Source: Nitriliruptorales bacterium
Lineage (GTDB): Bacteria; Actinomycetota; Nitriliruptoria; Nitriliruptorales; Nitriliruptoraceae
Direction: 5' to 3'
Length of the DNA stretch: 35,811 nucleotides
Assembly (NCBI GenBank): GCA_024637135.1
Contig: JAGXFT010000150.1
Span: forward strand, 1 to 35,811
The notes under the pieces are model-generated. The model saw only the letters and a program-made list of their open reading frames with translations, ran no database searches and was not told where the DNA came from. The position numbers were made by a program, and so were the translations under genes. Below, piece after piece: positions 1 to 8,694 of the stretch (position 1 is the first letter of the stretch; each line of letters starts with the position of its first letter).

Positions 1-1446
1 GCCGAACCCCTCGAACGCACTCACCAGGCCGCCGGCCAGGCGATCGGCCAGGCCCGTCACCTGGACCGCTTGGCCGAGCCCGAACGACGCCGCGATCAGG
101 ATGATCACGTCGAGGTCGATCGCGTCGCGGACCTCGTGGGCGGTCAGCACCCCGGTGGCGACCAGGACCGCGGACGCCACCAGCGCGGCCTCCAGCACGG
201 TGGCCACCCCCGACGTCGCCGCCGCCACCATCCCAAGCATCACCAGGCCGACCAGCGGGGCGCGGCTGGACACCTCCGGCGGGTCACCGCCCAGCGGTGC
301 GATCACCAGGAAGTCGCGCCGGTCCCGCCACGTGTCCGCGAAGTCGCGGTCGGCCAACAGCATCAGCGCGTCGCCGGGCCGCAACCGGACCTCACGCGGC
401 TCGGCGACCAGCCGGTGACCGTCACGATGGACCGCGAGCACGGCCGCCTGGTAGCGGGACAGGAAGTCGATCTCGGCGAGGGTGTGACCGGCGGCCGGCG
501 AGGTTCGTCCCACCACGGCCACCTGCAACTGCCGACTGCGCCCGGCCATCGCCTCCAGGTGGTGGCTGGCCGTCGACCGGAGCCCGGGCATCCGGTGGAG
601 GTCCACCACCCGGTCCACCCGTCCCACGAACGACAGCCGGTCCCCGGCCTGCAGGACCATGTCGAGGTCGACCGGTGACTGGCGGTGGGCGCCCCGCAGG
701 AGTTGGACCAGGAACACGTGCTCGCGCGCCACCAGGTCGGTGTCGCGGACTCGCCGGCCCGCCAACGGTCCATCCGCGACCACCTCCATCGCGACGACGA
801 ACTCGCGCGACTCCTCCTCGTCCTGGTCGGCGACCGCGACCCGATCCGGCACCAGCCACCACGACACGCTGACCAGCACCGCCAGGCCGGCGATCGCCAC
901 GGGCAGGCCGATCGGGGTCACCTCGAACAACCCCAACGGCCGCCCATCGGCCTCCTGCACCAACCCCGACACGACCAGGTTCGTCGACGTCCCGAGCACG
1001 GTGATGGTGCCGCCCAGGATCGTGGCGAACGACAACGGCATCAGGAACTTCGACGCCGAGATCCCGCGTCGTTGGCAGGCCGCGACCACGTCCGGGACCA
1101 GCGTGGCAACCAGCGGGGTGTTGTTGAGCACCGCCGACGCCCCCGCCGCCGGGATGACCAGCCGTGCGAGGTCGCGCCACGACCGGCCCTCCCCCAGCAA
1201 CCGTGAGGTCAGCGGTGCCAGCAGACCGGTCTTCTGCGCGCCGCGGGCCACGACGTACAACGCCGCCACCGTGATGGGCGCGGGATTGGCGAACCCGGAC
1301 AGGGCCTGTTCGGTGGTGATGACGTTGGCCAGCAACAGCAGCGCGGTGGCCGACAGCACGACGGCCGAGGGCGCCATCCGGTCGCTGGCGAGCATGGCGA
1401 ATGCGGCCGCCAGCACGACCACGGTGATCCAGGCGTCAGCACCCAT
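1..1446 (-). CDS. SLC13 family permease (sodium:sulfate/anion symporter-like) with TrkA-C (RCK_C) domains; 3' end truncated by window edge
   Basis: Not in the ORF track because it runs off the window. Reverse-strand translation from ATG at 1446 gives MGADAWITVVVLAAAFAMLASDRMAPSAVVLSATALLLLANVITTEQALSGFANPAPITVAA..., open to position 1 and collinear with the complete paralogue at 2465-4225. Confidence 0.9.
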   Translation of the reverse strand, partial: MGADAWITVVVLAAAFAMLASDRMAPSAVVLSATALLLLANVITTEQALSGFANPAPITVAALYVVARGAQKTGLLAPLTSRLLGEGRSWRDLARLVIPAAGASAVLNNTPLVATLVPDVVAACQRRGISASKFLMPLSFATILGGTITVLGTSTNLVVSGLVQEADGRPLGLFEVTPIGLPVAIAGLAVLVSVSWWLVPDRVAVADQDEEESREFVVAMEVVADGPLAGRRVRDTDLVAREHVFLVQLLRGAHRQSPVDLDMVLQAGDRLSFVGRVDRVVDLHRMPGLRSTASHHLEAMAGRSRQLQVAVVGRTSPAAGHTLAEIDFLSRYQAAVLAVHRDGHRLVAEPREVRLRPGDALMLLADRDFADTWRDRRDFLVIAPLGGDPPEVSSRAPLVGLVMLGMVAAATSGVATVLEAALVASAVLVATGVLTAHEVRDAIDLDVIILIAASFGLGQAVQVTGLADRLAGGLVSAFEGFG

Positions 1447-1605
1447 GTCGAGGACCCTCCGACGCCACATGCGGAGGCATCGACCCGGCGGGGGAAGAGG
1501 CGGAATCCTAGTCGCACGGGCCGCACCACGACGGACGTCGGACGGGGTGTGCGTGGGTCCCGGCACGATTAGGGTCGACTCGAGGCCAGCGCGAGGAGAC
1601 CTGCC

Positions 1606-2454
1606 ATGTCCGACGACGTCCTTCCCGAGCCGGTGTACACCGCGAAGGGTCGGCTCAAGAAGTCGTACTACGAGGCTGAACTCACCCGCCTGCAGGAAGA
1701 ACTCGTCAAGCTCCAGCACTGGGTGCAGCACGAGGGGACCCGGGCGCTGGTGATCTTCGAGGGGCGCGGGTCGGCCGGCAAGGGCGGCGTGATCAAGCGC
1801 ATCCAGGAACGCACCAGTCCCCGCACCGTCCGGGTCGTGGCGTTGCCCAAGCCCACCGAGCGCGAACAGACCCAGTGGTACTTCCAGCGCTACGTCGAGC
1901 ACCTGCCGGCCGCCGGTGAGATCGTCCTGTTCGACCGCAGTTGGTACAACCGCTCGAACGTCGAATGGGTGATGGGCTTCTGCACCGAGCAGCAGCACCG
2001 CGAGTTCCTGCGCTCGACCCCGGAGTTCGAGCGGATGCTGGTCCGCTCCGGGATCAGGCTGATCAAGTACTGGTTCTCGGTCAGCTTCGACGAACAGCAC
2101 AAGCGCTTCATGTCGCGCAACTCCGAACCCCTCAAGCGCTGGAAGCTGTCGGACATGGACCTGGCCGAGCACCGGCTCTACACCCAGTACTCCAAGGCCA
2201 AGGACACCACCTTCCAGCACACCGACATCAAGCAGGCCCCGTGGTACGTCGTGCCCAGCGACGACAAGCGCAACGCGCGCCTGAACTGCATCAGCCACCT
2301 GCTGGGCCAGTTCGACTACGTCGACCTGGTCCCCGACCCGGTGGAACTCCCCGAACGCGAGGACATCGCCTACGTGCGCCCCCCGATGGACGAACAGACC
2401 TTCGTCCGCCAGGTCTACGGGGCGCCACCCGGCTGGTCCGAGGACGAGGCCTGA
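1606..2454 (+). CDS. ppk2: PPK2 family polyphosphate kinase
   Basis: 282 aa; Walker A-like FEGRGSAGKGGVIKRI, Walker B/lid FDRSWYNRSNVEWVMGF, and SEPLKRWKLSDMDL motifs typical of PPK2. Confidence 0.92.
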   Translation: MSDDVLPEPVYTAKGRLKKSYYEAELTRLQEELVKLQHWVQHEGTRALVIFEGRGSAGKGGVIKRIQERTSPRTVRVVALPKPTEREQTQWYFQRYVEHLPAAGEIVLFDRSWYNRSNVEWVMGFCTEQQHREFLRSTPEFERMLVRSGIRLIKYWFSVSFDEQHKRFMSRNSEPLKRWKLSDMDLAEHRLYTQYSKAKDTTFQHTDIKQAPWYVVPSDDKRNARLNCISHLLGQFDYVDLVPDPVELPEREDIAYVRPPMDEQTFVRQVYGAPPGWSEDEA

Positions 2455-2464
2455 CGGAACTCGG

Positions 2465-4225
2465 TCACAGCAGGACCACCGCGGCCGTCACCAGCGCCAG
2501 TGTCACGATCTTGACCGGGATGCCCAGGCGGAGGTAGTCGGTGAAGCGGTACCCGCCGGGCCCGTACACGATCGTGTTCGTCTGGTAGCCGATCGGCGTC
2601 AGGAACGACGACGAGGCTGCCACCGCCAGCGCGACCGCCACGGCGCGGTTGTCGAGGCCCCCGTTGGTCGCCACCGACATCGCGATCGGGAACACGACCA
2701 CGACCGCCGCGTTGTTGGTGATCAGCTCGGTCAGCAGCGACACCGCCAACAACAGCCCGAACACGACCCCGGCATCGCCCAGCGGATTGAACATCCCCAC
2801 GATGCCGCGTGCCACCCCCTCGGCGAGGCCGGTCGTCTCCATCGCCGCCCCGAGTGCGAAGGATGCTGCGATCAGGATGATCACGTCGAAGTCGATCGCA
2901 TCGCGCACCTCGTTGGAGGTCAGGGTGCGGGTGGCGACCAGTGCCCCGGCGGCCAGGAGTGCTGCCTCCAGGATGCTCAGGATCCCCAGCGCCGCCACGC
3001 CGACCATGACGACGGTGATGGCCGCCACGAACCCGGCTCGCCGCGACATGTGCGGCGAGTCACCGTCGAGGTCGGCGACCAGCAGGAAGTCGCGCCCCTC
3101 CGACCAGTTGTCGCGGAACTGGTCCGAGGCCAGCACCAGGAGGGCGTCACCTGGCCGGAAGCGCACGTCGCGGGGGTCCAGGGTCATTCGTTGACCGTCA
3201 CGATGGATGGCCAGCACGGCGGCCTGGTAGCGAGTGAGGAAGTTGACGTCCGACAGCGTGTGGCCGGCCAGCGGCGAGTCGCGACCGACGACGGCCAGGT
3301 GGAGGCCGTGACCGGGCTCGGCGACGACGTCGAGGTGGTCCTGCGCGGTGGAGCGCAACCCGACCAACCGGTACAGGCCGACGATCTGGCGGACCTCCCC
3401 CACGAAGGTCAGGCGATCGCCCTCCTGCATCACCAGGTCGAGGTCGACGACCGGCGAGAACACCTGGTCGCCACGGGCCAGCTGGACCAGGAACACGTTG
3501 CGTCGGCCGATCAGGTCGCTCTCGCCCAGGCGACGCCCGTCGTACTGGCCCCCCGGCAGGACCACCATCGTGACCACGAACTCGCGCACGGACTCCGCGG
3601 CCTGTTCCTGCACGGTCGAGCGGAGCGGGACCAATCGACGAGCCAGGACGATGATCAGCGCCACCCCCAGGACGGCCGCAGGCAGCGCGATCGGCGTCAC
3701 CTCGAACAGGCCCAACGGGGCCACCCCGGAGTCCTCCAACAGGCCGGACACGACGAGGTTGGTCGACGTGCCGAGCACGGTGATCGTGCCACCGAGGATC
3801 GCCGCGAAGGACAACGGCATCAGGAACCGCGACGCCGGGAGTTCACGGCGTTGCGACAACGACACGATGTCGGGGGTCAGCATCGCCACGAGCGGGGTGT
3901 TGTTGAGCAGTGCCGACGCCGCGGCCACCGGCACGAGCAGGCGAGCCAGGTCACGGGCGGTGCGACCCTCCCCCAACAACCGCGCCGTCATCGGGGTGAG
4001 CAGCGCGGTCTTCTCGGCGGCGCGGGCCAGCACGTACAGCGCCGCGACCGTGATCGGCGCCGGGTTCGCGAACCCCGACAGGGCCTGTCGGGACGTGATC
4101 ACGTCGGTCACCAGCAGCGTGACGGCCGCGGTCAGCACGACCGCCGACGGGGACAGCCGGTCCCATGCGAGCAGGCCGAAGGCGAGCACGAGGACCACGA
4201 CGGTGATCCAGGCATCGCCGGTCAT
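2465..4225 (-). CDS. SLC13 family permease with TrkA-C (RCK_C) domains
   Basis: 586 aa, many TM segments; GTITVLGTSTNLVVSGLL and LLTELITNNAAVVVVFPIA signatures; central soluble section with GDRLTFVG / GDALLVLA typical of RCK_C. Confidence 0.92.
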   Translation of the reverse strand: MTGDAWITVVVLVLAFGLLAWDRLSPSAVVLTAAVTLLVTDVITSRQALSGFANPAPITVAALYVLARAAEKTALLTPMTARLLGEGRTARDLARLLVPVAAASALLNNTPLVAMLTPDIVSLSQRRELPASRFLMPLSFAAILGGTITVLGTSTNLVVSGLLEDSGVAPLGLFEVTPIALPAAVLGVALIIVLARRLVPLRSTVQEQAAESVREFVVTMVVLPGGQYDGRRLGESDLIGRRNVFLVQLARGDQVFSPVVDLDLVMQEGDRLTFVGEVRQIVGLYRLVGLRSTAQDHLDVVAEPGHGLHLAVVGRDSPLAGHTLSDVNFLTRYQAAVLAIHRDGQRMTLDPRDVRFRPGDALLVLASDQFRDNWSEGRDFLLVADLDGDSPHMSRRAGFVAAITVVMVGVAALGILSILEAALLAAGALVATRTLTSNEVRDAIDFDVIILIAASFALGAAMETTGLAEGVARGIVGMFNPLGDAGVVFGLLLAVSLLTELITNNAAVVVVFPIAMSVATNGGLDNRAVAVALAVAASSSFLTPIGYQTNTIVYGPGGYRFTDYLRLGIPVKIVTLALVTAAVVLL

Positions 4226-4251
4226 GACCCGCCCTCCATGTCAGCCCGAGG

Positions 4252-4719
4252 TCATGCGGCGCCGATGGCGCGCAGCGCGTCGAGGTAGGCCTCGTCGTCG
4301 CGTGCCTCGCCCAGGCCGTTGTGGACCCAGTACCGCACCACCCCGTCGATGTCGATCACGAAGGTCCCACGCTCGGCCGCGCCGACCGCCTCGTTGAAGA
4401 CCCCGTAGGCACGGGCCACCTCGCCGTGTGGCCAGAAGTCGGCCAACAGGGGGAACGCGAATCCCTCGGCCTCGCTCCATGCCTTCAGCGCGGGCGTGGC
4501 GTCGGTCGACACGGCCAGGGTGACGACGTCGTCGTTGGAGAAGTCCCCCAGCCGATCCCGGATCGAGCACAGCTCCCCGCCGCAGATCCCGGAGAAGGCG
4601 AACGGGTAGAACATCACCACCACGGCCCGGTCACCTCGGAACGCCGACAACCGGACACGCTCGCCGTCCTGGTTCCGCAGGTCGAGGTCGGGGGCGACGT
4701 CACCGACGGACGGGACCAT
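4252..4719 (-). CDS. peroxiredoxin (AhpE/BCP-like)
   Basis: 155 aa; VGDVAPDLDLRNQDGERVRLSAFRGDRAVVVMFYPFAFSGICGGELCSIRD, AhpC/TSA fold with peroxidatic Cys. Confidence 0.9.
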   Translation of the reverse strand: MVPSVGDVAPDLDLRNQDGERVRLSAFRGDRAVVVMFYPFAFSGICGGELCSIRDRLGDFSNDDVVTLAVSTDATPALKAWSEAEGFAFPLLADFWPHGEVARAYGVFNEAVGAAERGTFVIDIDGVVRYWVHNGLGEARDDEAYLDALRAIGAA

Positions 4720-4881
4720 GGAACGCTCCTCGGGGGACGTCCCGGACGTCGCAACGGACGCGGGACGGGGGGCGAGCAGGGCCCGTGACCCTAGCGGCGC
4801 CGCCCGTCGGACGCCCCCGGACGCGGGTCAGCCGTACGAACCGGCTGCCGCACGTGGGTGCGCCCGGCGACGGAGCGGTCT

Positions 4882-6021
4882 TCAGCCCTCCGTGTCCAGC
4901 CCACCCATGCCGCCCGACTGCCGCAGGGCGTCGAGCAGCGCGACGTCCACCACGGCGGCGTCGGTCGGGGTGTCCGTGCGGTCACCGACGTCGACCATGG
5001 TCAGCACCAGCCGTGCATCCGCTGCGGCCAGCACGTCGCCCATCGACGGCTCGTCACCCGACGCGTCATCCTCGTGGTCCATGGCCTCGCCAAGGGCATC
5101 GTGGACCGTGGCGAGGTCGACGACCATGCGGGTGGCGACCCCGTCCACGGCCTCGATCGTGATCCCACCCACCTGCTCGGGCAGGTCGTCCGGGTCGACG
5201 TCGTGGTCGCCGTGGTCCTCGTCGGCGTCGGCACCGGACTCCTCGGACGGCTCGCCCAGCAATGCCTCGGCCTCGGCATCGACCTCCTCCATGGCCGTGG
5301 CCAGGGCACGGGCGTCGACCGTGACCTCCCAGGGGCCGTCGCCGGTGACGGTGGCGTAGGTGTCCAGGAGCCCGGTCCAGCTGTCGAGGTCCCGCGCCGA
5401 GAAGAGTTCCTCCACGGCCTCCATGTCCTGGTCGGAGGGCGTCTCGTCGGCCTCGCCGGCCAGTTCGGCCAGGCGCTCGGGAGTGACCCCGCTCACACCG
5501 ATCCAGCCGTCCCCACCGAGCGCGCCGAACACCGCGCCGAGATCGCCGGGCATCCGCGGAGCTGCAGATTCCGACGGCGCCGTCACCGACTCGTCCGGCT
5601 CCGTGGGCAGGTCGGACGGCAGCAGGTCGCCGAGGGGGCCGGGCAGGTCGTGGTCACCCGCCGCCAGCGCGGCGGTGTCCAGGCGCAGGTAGGCGGTGTC
5701 CTCGACCAGCCGGGCCTCCACGGCCCCCTGGTCCAGGACCACGCCGCGGGCCTGGCCGTCGCCGCTGCGGGACAGCACCAGCAGGGGGCCGTCGGCCTGG
5801 CGGTCCAGCAACTCCTGCACGGCCTGGGCCGCATCGGCGTCATCGACGGCGGCAGGGTCGGCCTCGATGGTGACCTCGACCGACACACCGCGGTCCAGTC
5901 GTTCCTGCACGGCCTGCTGGGGCCCCGCGGCGGCATCGGTGCCGCAGCCGGCGAGCACCAGGGCGGCCGCGGCCAGCGAGGACAGGGCGGCGGTGGGGAC
6001 AGAACGGGGTCGGACACGCAT
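4882..6021 (-). CDS. uncharacterised acidic lipoprotein
   Basis: In-frame ATG at 6021 preceded by GGAGG; signal peptide with lipobox LAAAALVLAGC|GTDAA; extremely D/E/A-rich mature part; no confident family. The track's upstream start (6159) would run through the repeat region. Confidence 0.75.
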   Translation of the reverse strand: MRVRPRSVPTAALSSLAAAALVLAGCGTDAAAGPQQAVQERLDRGVSVEVTIEADPAAVDDADAAQAVQELLDRQADGPLLVLSRSGDGQARGVVLDQGAVEARLVEDTAYLRLDTAALAAGDHDLPGPLGDLLPSDLPTEPDESVTAPSESAAPRMPGDLGAVFGALGGDGWIGVSGVTPERLAELAGEADETPSDQDMEAVEELFSARDLDSWTGLLDTYATVTGDGPWEVTVDARALATAMEEVDAEAEALLGEPSEESGADADEDHGDHDVDPDDLPEQVGGITIEAVDGVATRMVVDLATVHDALGEAMDHEDDASGDEPSMGDVLAAADARLVLTMVDVGDRTDTPTDAAVVDVALLDALRQSGGMGGLDTEG

Positions 6022-6048
6022 CGGGACCTCCGGGACGGCAGCGGCACG

Positions 6049-6090
6049 TCGGGGTTGGCACATCGGGGTTGGCACATCGGGGTTGATTGG
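6049..6090. repeat. tandem repeat, 14-bp period, about 3 copies (TCGGGGTTGGCACA)
   Basis: Copies at 6049-6062 and 6063-6076 identical; third (6077-6090) partial. Confidence 0.9.
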
Positions 6091-6207
6091 GGGCGAGCAC
6101 GTCCGGAACGGTATCCCCGGCCCCACCCGGGTCCCCATGGGGGTTCCACCCCCATCCACCCCCAGCCGGCCCCCACCACTCCCCCGTGGAGACCCGTTGC
6201 CGGTCGA

Positions 6208-7410
6208 TCAGCTGGCGGCCTGGTCGGCGGCGTCGTCGGCGAGCGGTTCCGGCGCCAGGGCGAGCACGGCGGCGGCCTGTTCGTCCCGGTGGAGTTCGTC
6301 GATCCGGACCAGCCGACGTTCCAACTGCCGGCGACGGGCACCGTTGACGTCGTCGAAGGCGCGCTGCGCCGAGGCCAGCCGGCTGCCGACCTTCTCGAGG
6401 TGGTCGGTGAACTTGTCCCACTGCTCCGAGAACCCCGTCAACGCCTCCAGCACCTCGGTCGACCGCTGCTCGGTCATGTGGTCGTCGACCGCCTGTCGGA
6501 TGACCGCCAGCACCGCGAACAGCGTGACCGGGGAACACAGCACGACCCGCGATGCCAGCGCCTCGTCCAGCAACGTCGGCGCGGTGTCGTGGAGGAACGC
6601 GTAGAGGTGCTCGTTGGGCAGGAACAGCAGCACCTGGTCCAGCGATCCCTCGGCCTTGTCGACGTAGTCGCGCTGCGCGAGTTCGCGGACCCGGTTGCGG
6701 GCGTCGCGAACGAAGGCCTGTTCGGCCCGTCCCCTGGCCGCATCCGTGTCGGCCTCCAGCGACCGCAGGTAGTTGTCCAGCGGGAACTTGACGTCCATGT
6801 GGAGGTGGCGACCGGCCGGCAGCATGAAGGTGAAGTCGGGACGGCCGCGCGAGGTGGTCTGCTGGACGTGGTAGTTGATCCCCTCCACGAAGCCGGCCGT
6901 GCGCAACACGTCCTCGGCCATGCGCTCGCCCCACTGCCCCCGTGCTCGCGACGATGCCAGCGCCTCCTTGAGGGCCCCGGTCGTGCGGGCGAGGTCGCCG
7001 GTGGCCGTGGACGCCTCCGACAGTCGGCGCTCGAGGTCGCCCATCCCACGACTTCGCTGTTGTTCGAGGTCCCCGACCAGCGTTCGCATCTTCTCGAACT
7101 CGGCGGTCATCCGGGCAGCACGGTCCTGCAGGGTCCGTTCCCGCTCCTCCAGCATCTGGCGCGAGCGGTCGTTCTCGGTCGTGAGGCGATTCCCCGCCAG
7201 GTCGACGACCGTGTCGACGGCGGCCCGCAGGGCCTCGTGGTTGCGCGCCTCGAGGGTGGCGCGCTGGTCGTCCAGTTGGGTCCGCAGCGCCCCGACCAGC
7301 GCATCCGCCCGTGCGGCGTGACGGCGCTCGGATCGGGCGGCCGCGACCACCACGCCGCCGACGGCGGCGACCCCGACCAGCGCGAGCAGCACCCAGGCCA
7401 GCGTGGTCAT
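6208..7410 (-). CDS. rmuC: DNA recombination protein RmuC
   Basis: 400 aa; N-terminal TM, coiled coil, then GALKEALASSRARGQWGERMAEDVLRTAGFVEGINYHVQQTTSRGRPDFTFMLP...DVKFPLDNYLR, the RmuC core. Confidence 0.93.
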   Translation of the reverse strand: MTTLAWVLLALVGVAAVGGVVVAAARSERRHAARADALVGALRTQLDDQRATLEARNHEALRAAVDTVVDLAGNRLTTENDRSRQMLEERERTLQDRAARMTAEFEKMRTLVGDLEQQRSRGMGDLERRLSEASTATGDLARTTGALKEALASSRARGQWGERMAEDVLRTAGFVEGINYHVQQTTSRGRPDFTFMLPAGRHLHMDVKFPLDNYLRSLEADTDAARGRAEQAFVRDARNRVRELAQRDYVDKAEGSLDQVLLFLPNEHLYAFLHDTAPTLLDEALASRVVLCSPVTLFAVLAVIRQAVDDHMTEQRSTEVLEALTGFSEQWDKFTDHLEKVGSRLASAQRAFDDVNGARRRQLERRLVRIDELHRDEQAAAVLALAPEPLADDAADQAAS

Positions 7411-7426
7411 TGCGGCCTCCTCGGTG

Positions 7427-7482
7427 TCAGCGGTCGGGGGTCAGCGGTCGGGTGTCAGCGGTCTGGTGTCAGGCGGTGCGGT
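7427..7482. repeat. tandem repeat, 14-bp period, about 4 degenerate copies (TCAGCGGTCGGGTG)
   Basis: Unit starts at 7427, 7441, 7455 and 7469 (last diverged). Confidence 0.85.
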
Positions 7483-7614
7483 GACCCGGGAACCAGCCAC
7501 CTCGAACGGTACGAGGGCCCTGGGACAATGCCACGGAACCGCCCCGGGTGGCCGGGCGACGTCTCCGGGCCGTCGCCTCCCTATCCTCCCGGACCGACCA
7601 CCAGGAGGACGTCC

Positions 7615-8574
7615 ATGCACCACGACGACTGGGGCACCCGCGATCGGCGGTGGGCCGGCATCCGCTCCGACACCATGGAGGTGGTCGGCCATCGGGTCTC
7701 GGTCCTGCGCGCGGGCCCGGCGACGCCGGTCGAACCGGGGTCAGACCTCCCGGTGCTGCTGGTCCACGGCCTGGGCGGCGCCGCGACAAACTGGCTGGAG
7801 GTCATGGCCGGCCTCGCGACGTCGTCGTCCGTCGTCGCGGTCGACCTGCCCGGGTTCGCCGAGACCGAGCCGCCCACGCCGCGGGCCGCGCGGATGCGTC
7901 CGCAGGTGCACTTCCTGGGCCACCTGTTGGACGCGCTGGAGTGGCCGGTCGCGGAGGTCCACGGCAACTCCATGGGCGGACTGTTGTCGATCCTGCTGGC
8001 CGGGACGCAGCCGGAACGGGTCGGGCGGCTGGTGCTGGTGGCACCGGCGGTGCCCAACCCGGTCGGTTCCACCCTGACCGGACTCCACCGCGACGTCCTG
8101 CGGCAGTTCCTCCCCTTCATGGCCTCCCGCCGACTCGGCCTCGCGCTCATCCACGGCTTCTACGCCGAGGCCACACCCGAACAGGTCTTCGCCTCCACCG
8201 AGTCGCTGGTGATGGGCGACGCCGAGAGCATGCGACCCGTCCTGCGCCAGGTCGGCGTCGAACACGCGGTCAACGCGATGGCACGCCCGTGGCGGTCCGA
8301 GAGCTTCAGCCACGCGACCTCCGACATGCTCGCGCAGCTGTCGTTGCGTCGTCGCGAGGTGGACCGGGCCATGGATGCGATCACCGCTGACGTGCTGCTG
8401 GTGTGGGGCGACCGGGACCGACTGGTCCGACGCGGCGCCATGGATGCCCTGGCCGCCCGCCGCAGCGACATGGAGCGCCACGACCTGCCCGGCCTCGGCC
8501 ACGTCCCCATGATCGAGGCGCCCGACGACTACCTCGACCTGGTCAGGTCGTGGCGCGACGCGCACCACGCCTGA
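7615..8574 (+). CDS. alpha/beta hydrolase
   Basis: ATG at 7615 after CCAGGAGGACGTCC; LLVHGLGGAATNWLEVM, nucleophile elbow VHGNSMGGLLS, C-terminal D/H motifs (VWGDRD, GLGHVPMIEAP). The 1238-aa ORF upstream of this start is an artefact. Confidence 0.88.
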   Translation: MHHDDWGTRDRRWAGIRSDTMEVVGHRVSVLRAGPATPVEPGSDLPVLLVHGLGGAATNWLEVMAGLATSSSVVAVDLPGFAETEPPTPRAARMRPQVHFLGHLLDALEWPVAEVHGNSMGGLLSILLAGTQPERVGRLVLVAPAVPNPVGSTLTGLHRDVLRQFLPFMASRRLGLALIHGFYAEATPEQVFASTESLVMGDAESMRPVLRQVGVEHAVNAMARPWRSESFSHATSDMLAQLSLRRREVDRAMDAITADVLLVWGDRDRLVRRGAMDALAARRSDMERHDLPGLGHVPMIEAPDDYLDLVRSWRDAHHA

Positions 8575-8694
8575 ACGTGGCCGGCACCCGCCCCGGCCGG
8601 GCATGCCACGGCGGCCGGTCGGGTGCGTCGAGCAGGGGTTCGCGACCATACGATCGGGTGCAGCAGGATCCGACGAGCGACCAGCGAGGTGGGC

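Noticed and set aside
4858-8574. 1238-aa plus-strand ORF
   Set aside because: Only the part from 7615 (alpha/beta hydrolase) is real; upstream is antisense to the lipoprotein and rmuC genes with low-complexity R/G/V/Q composition.
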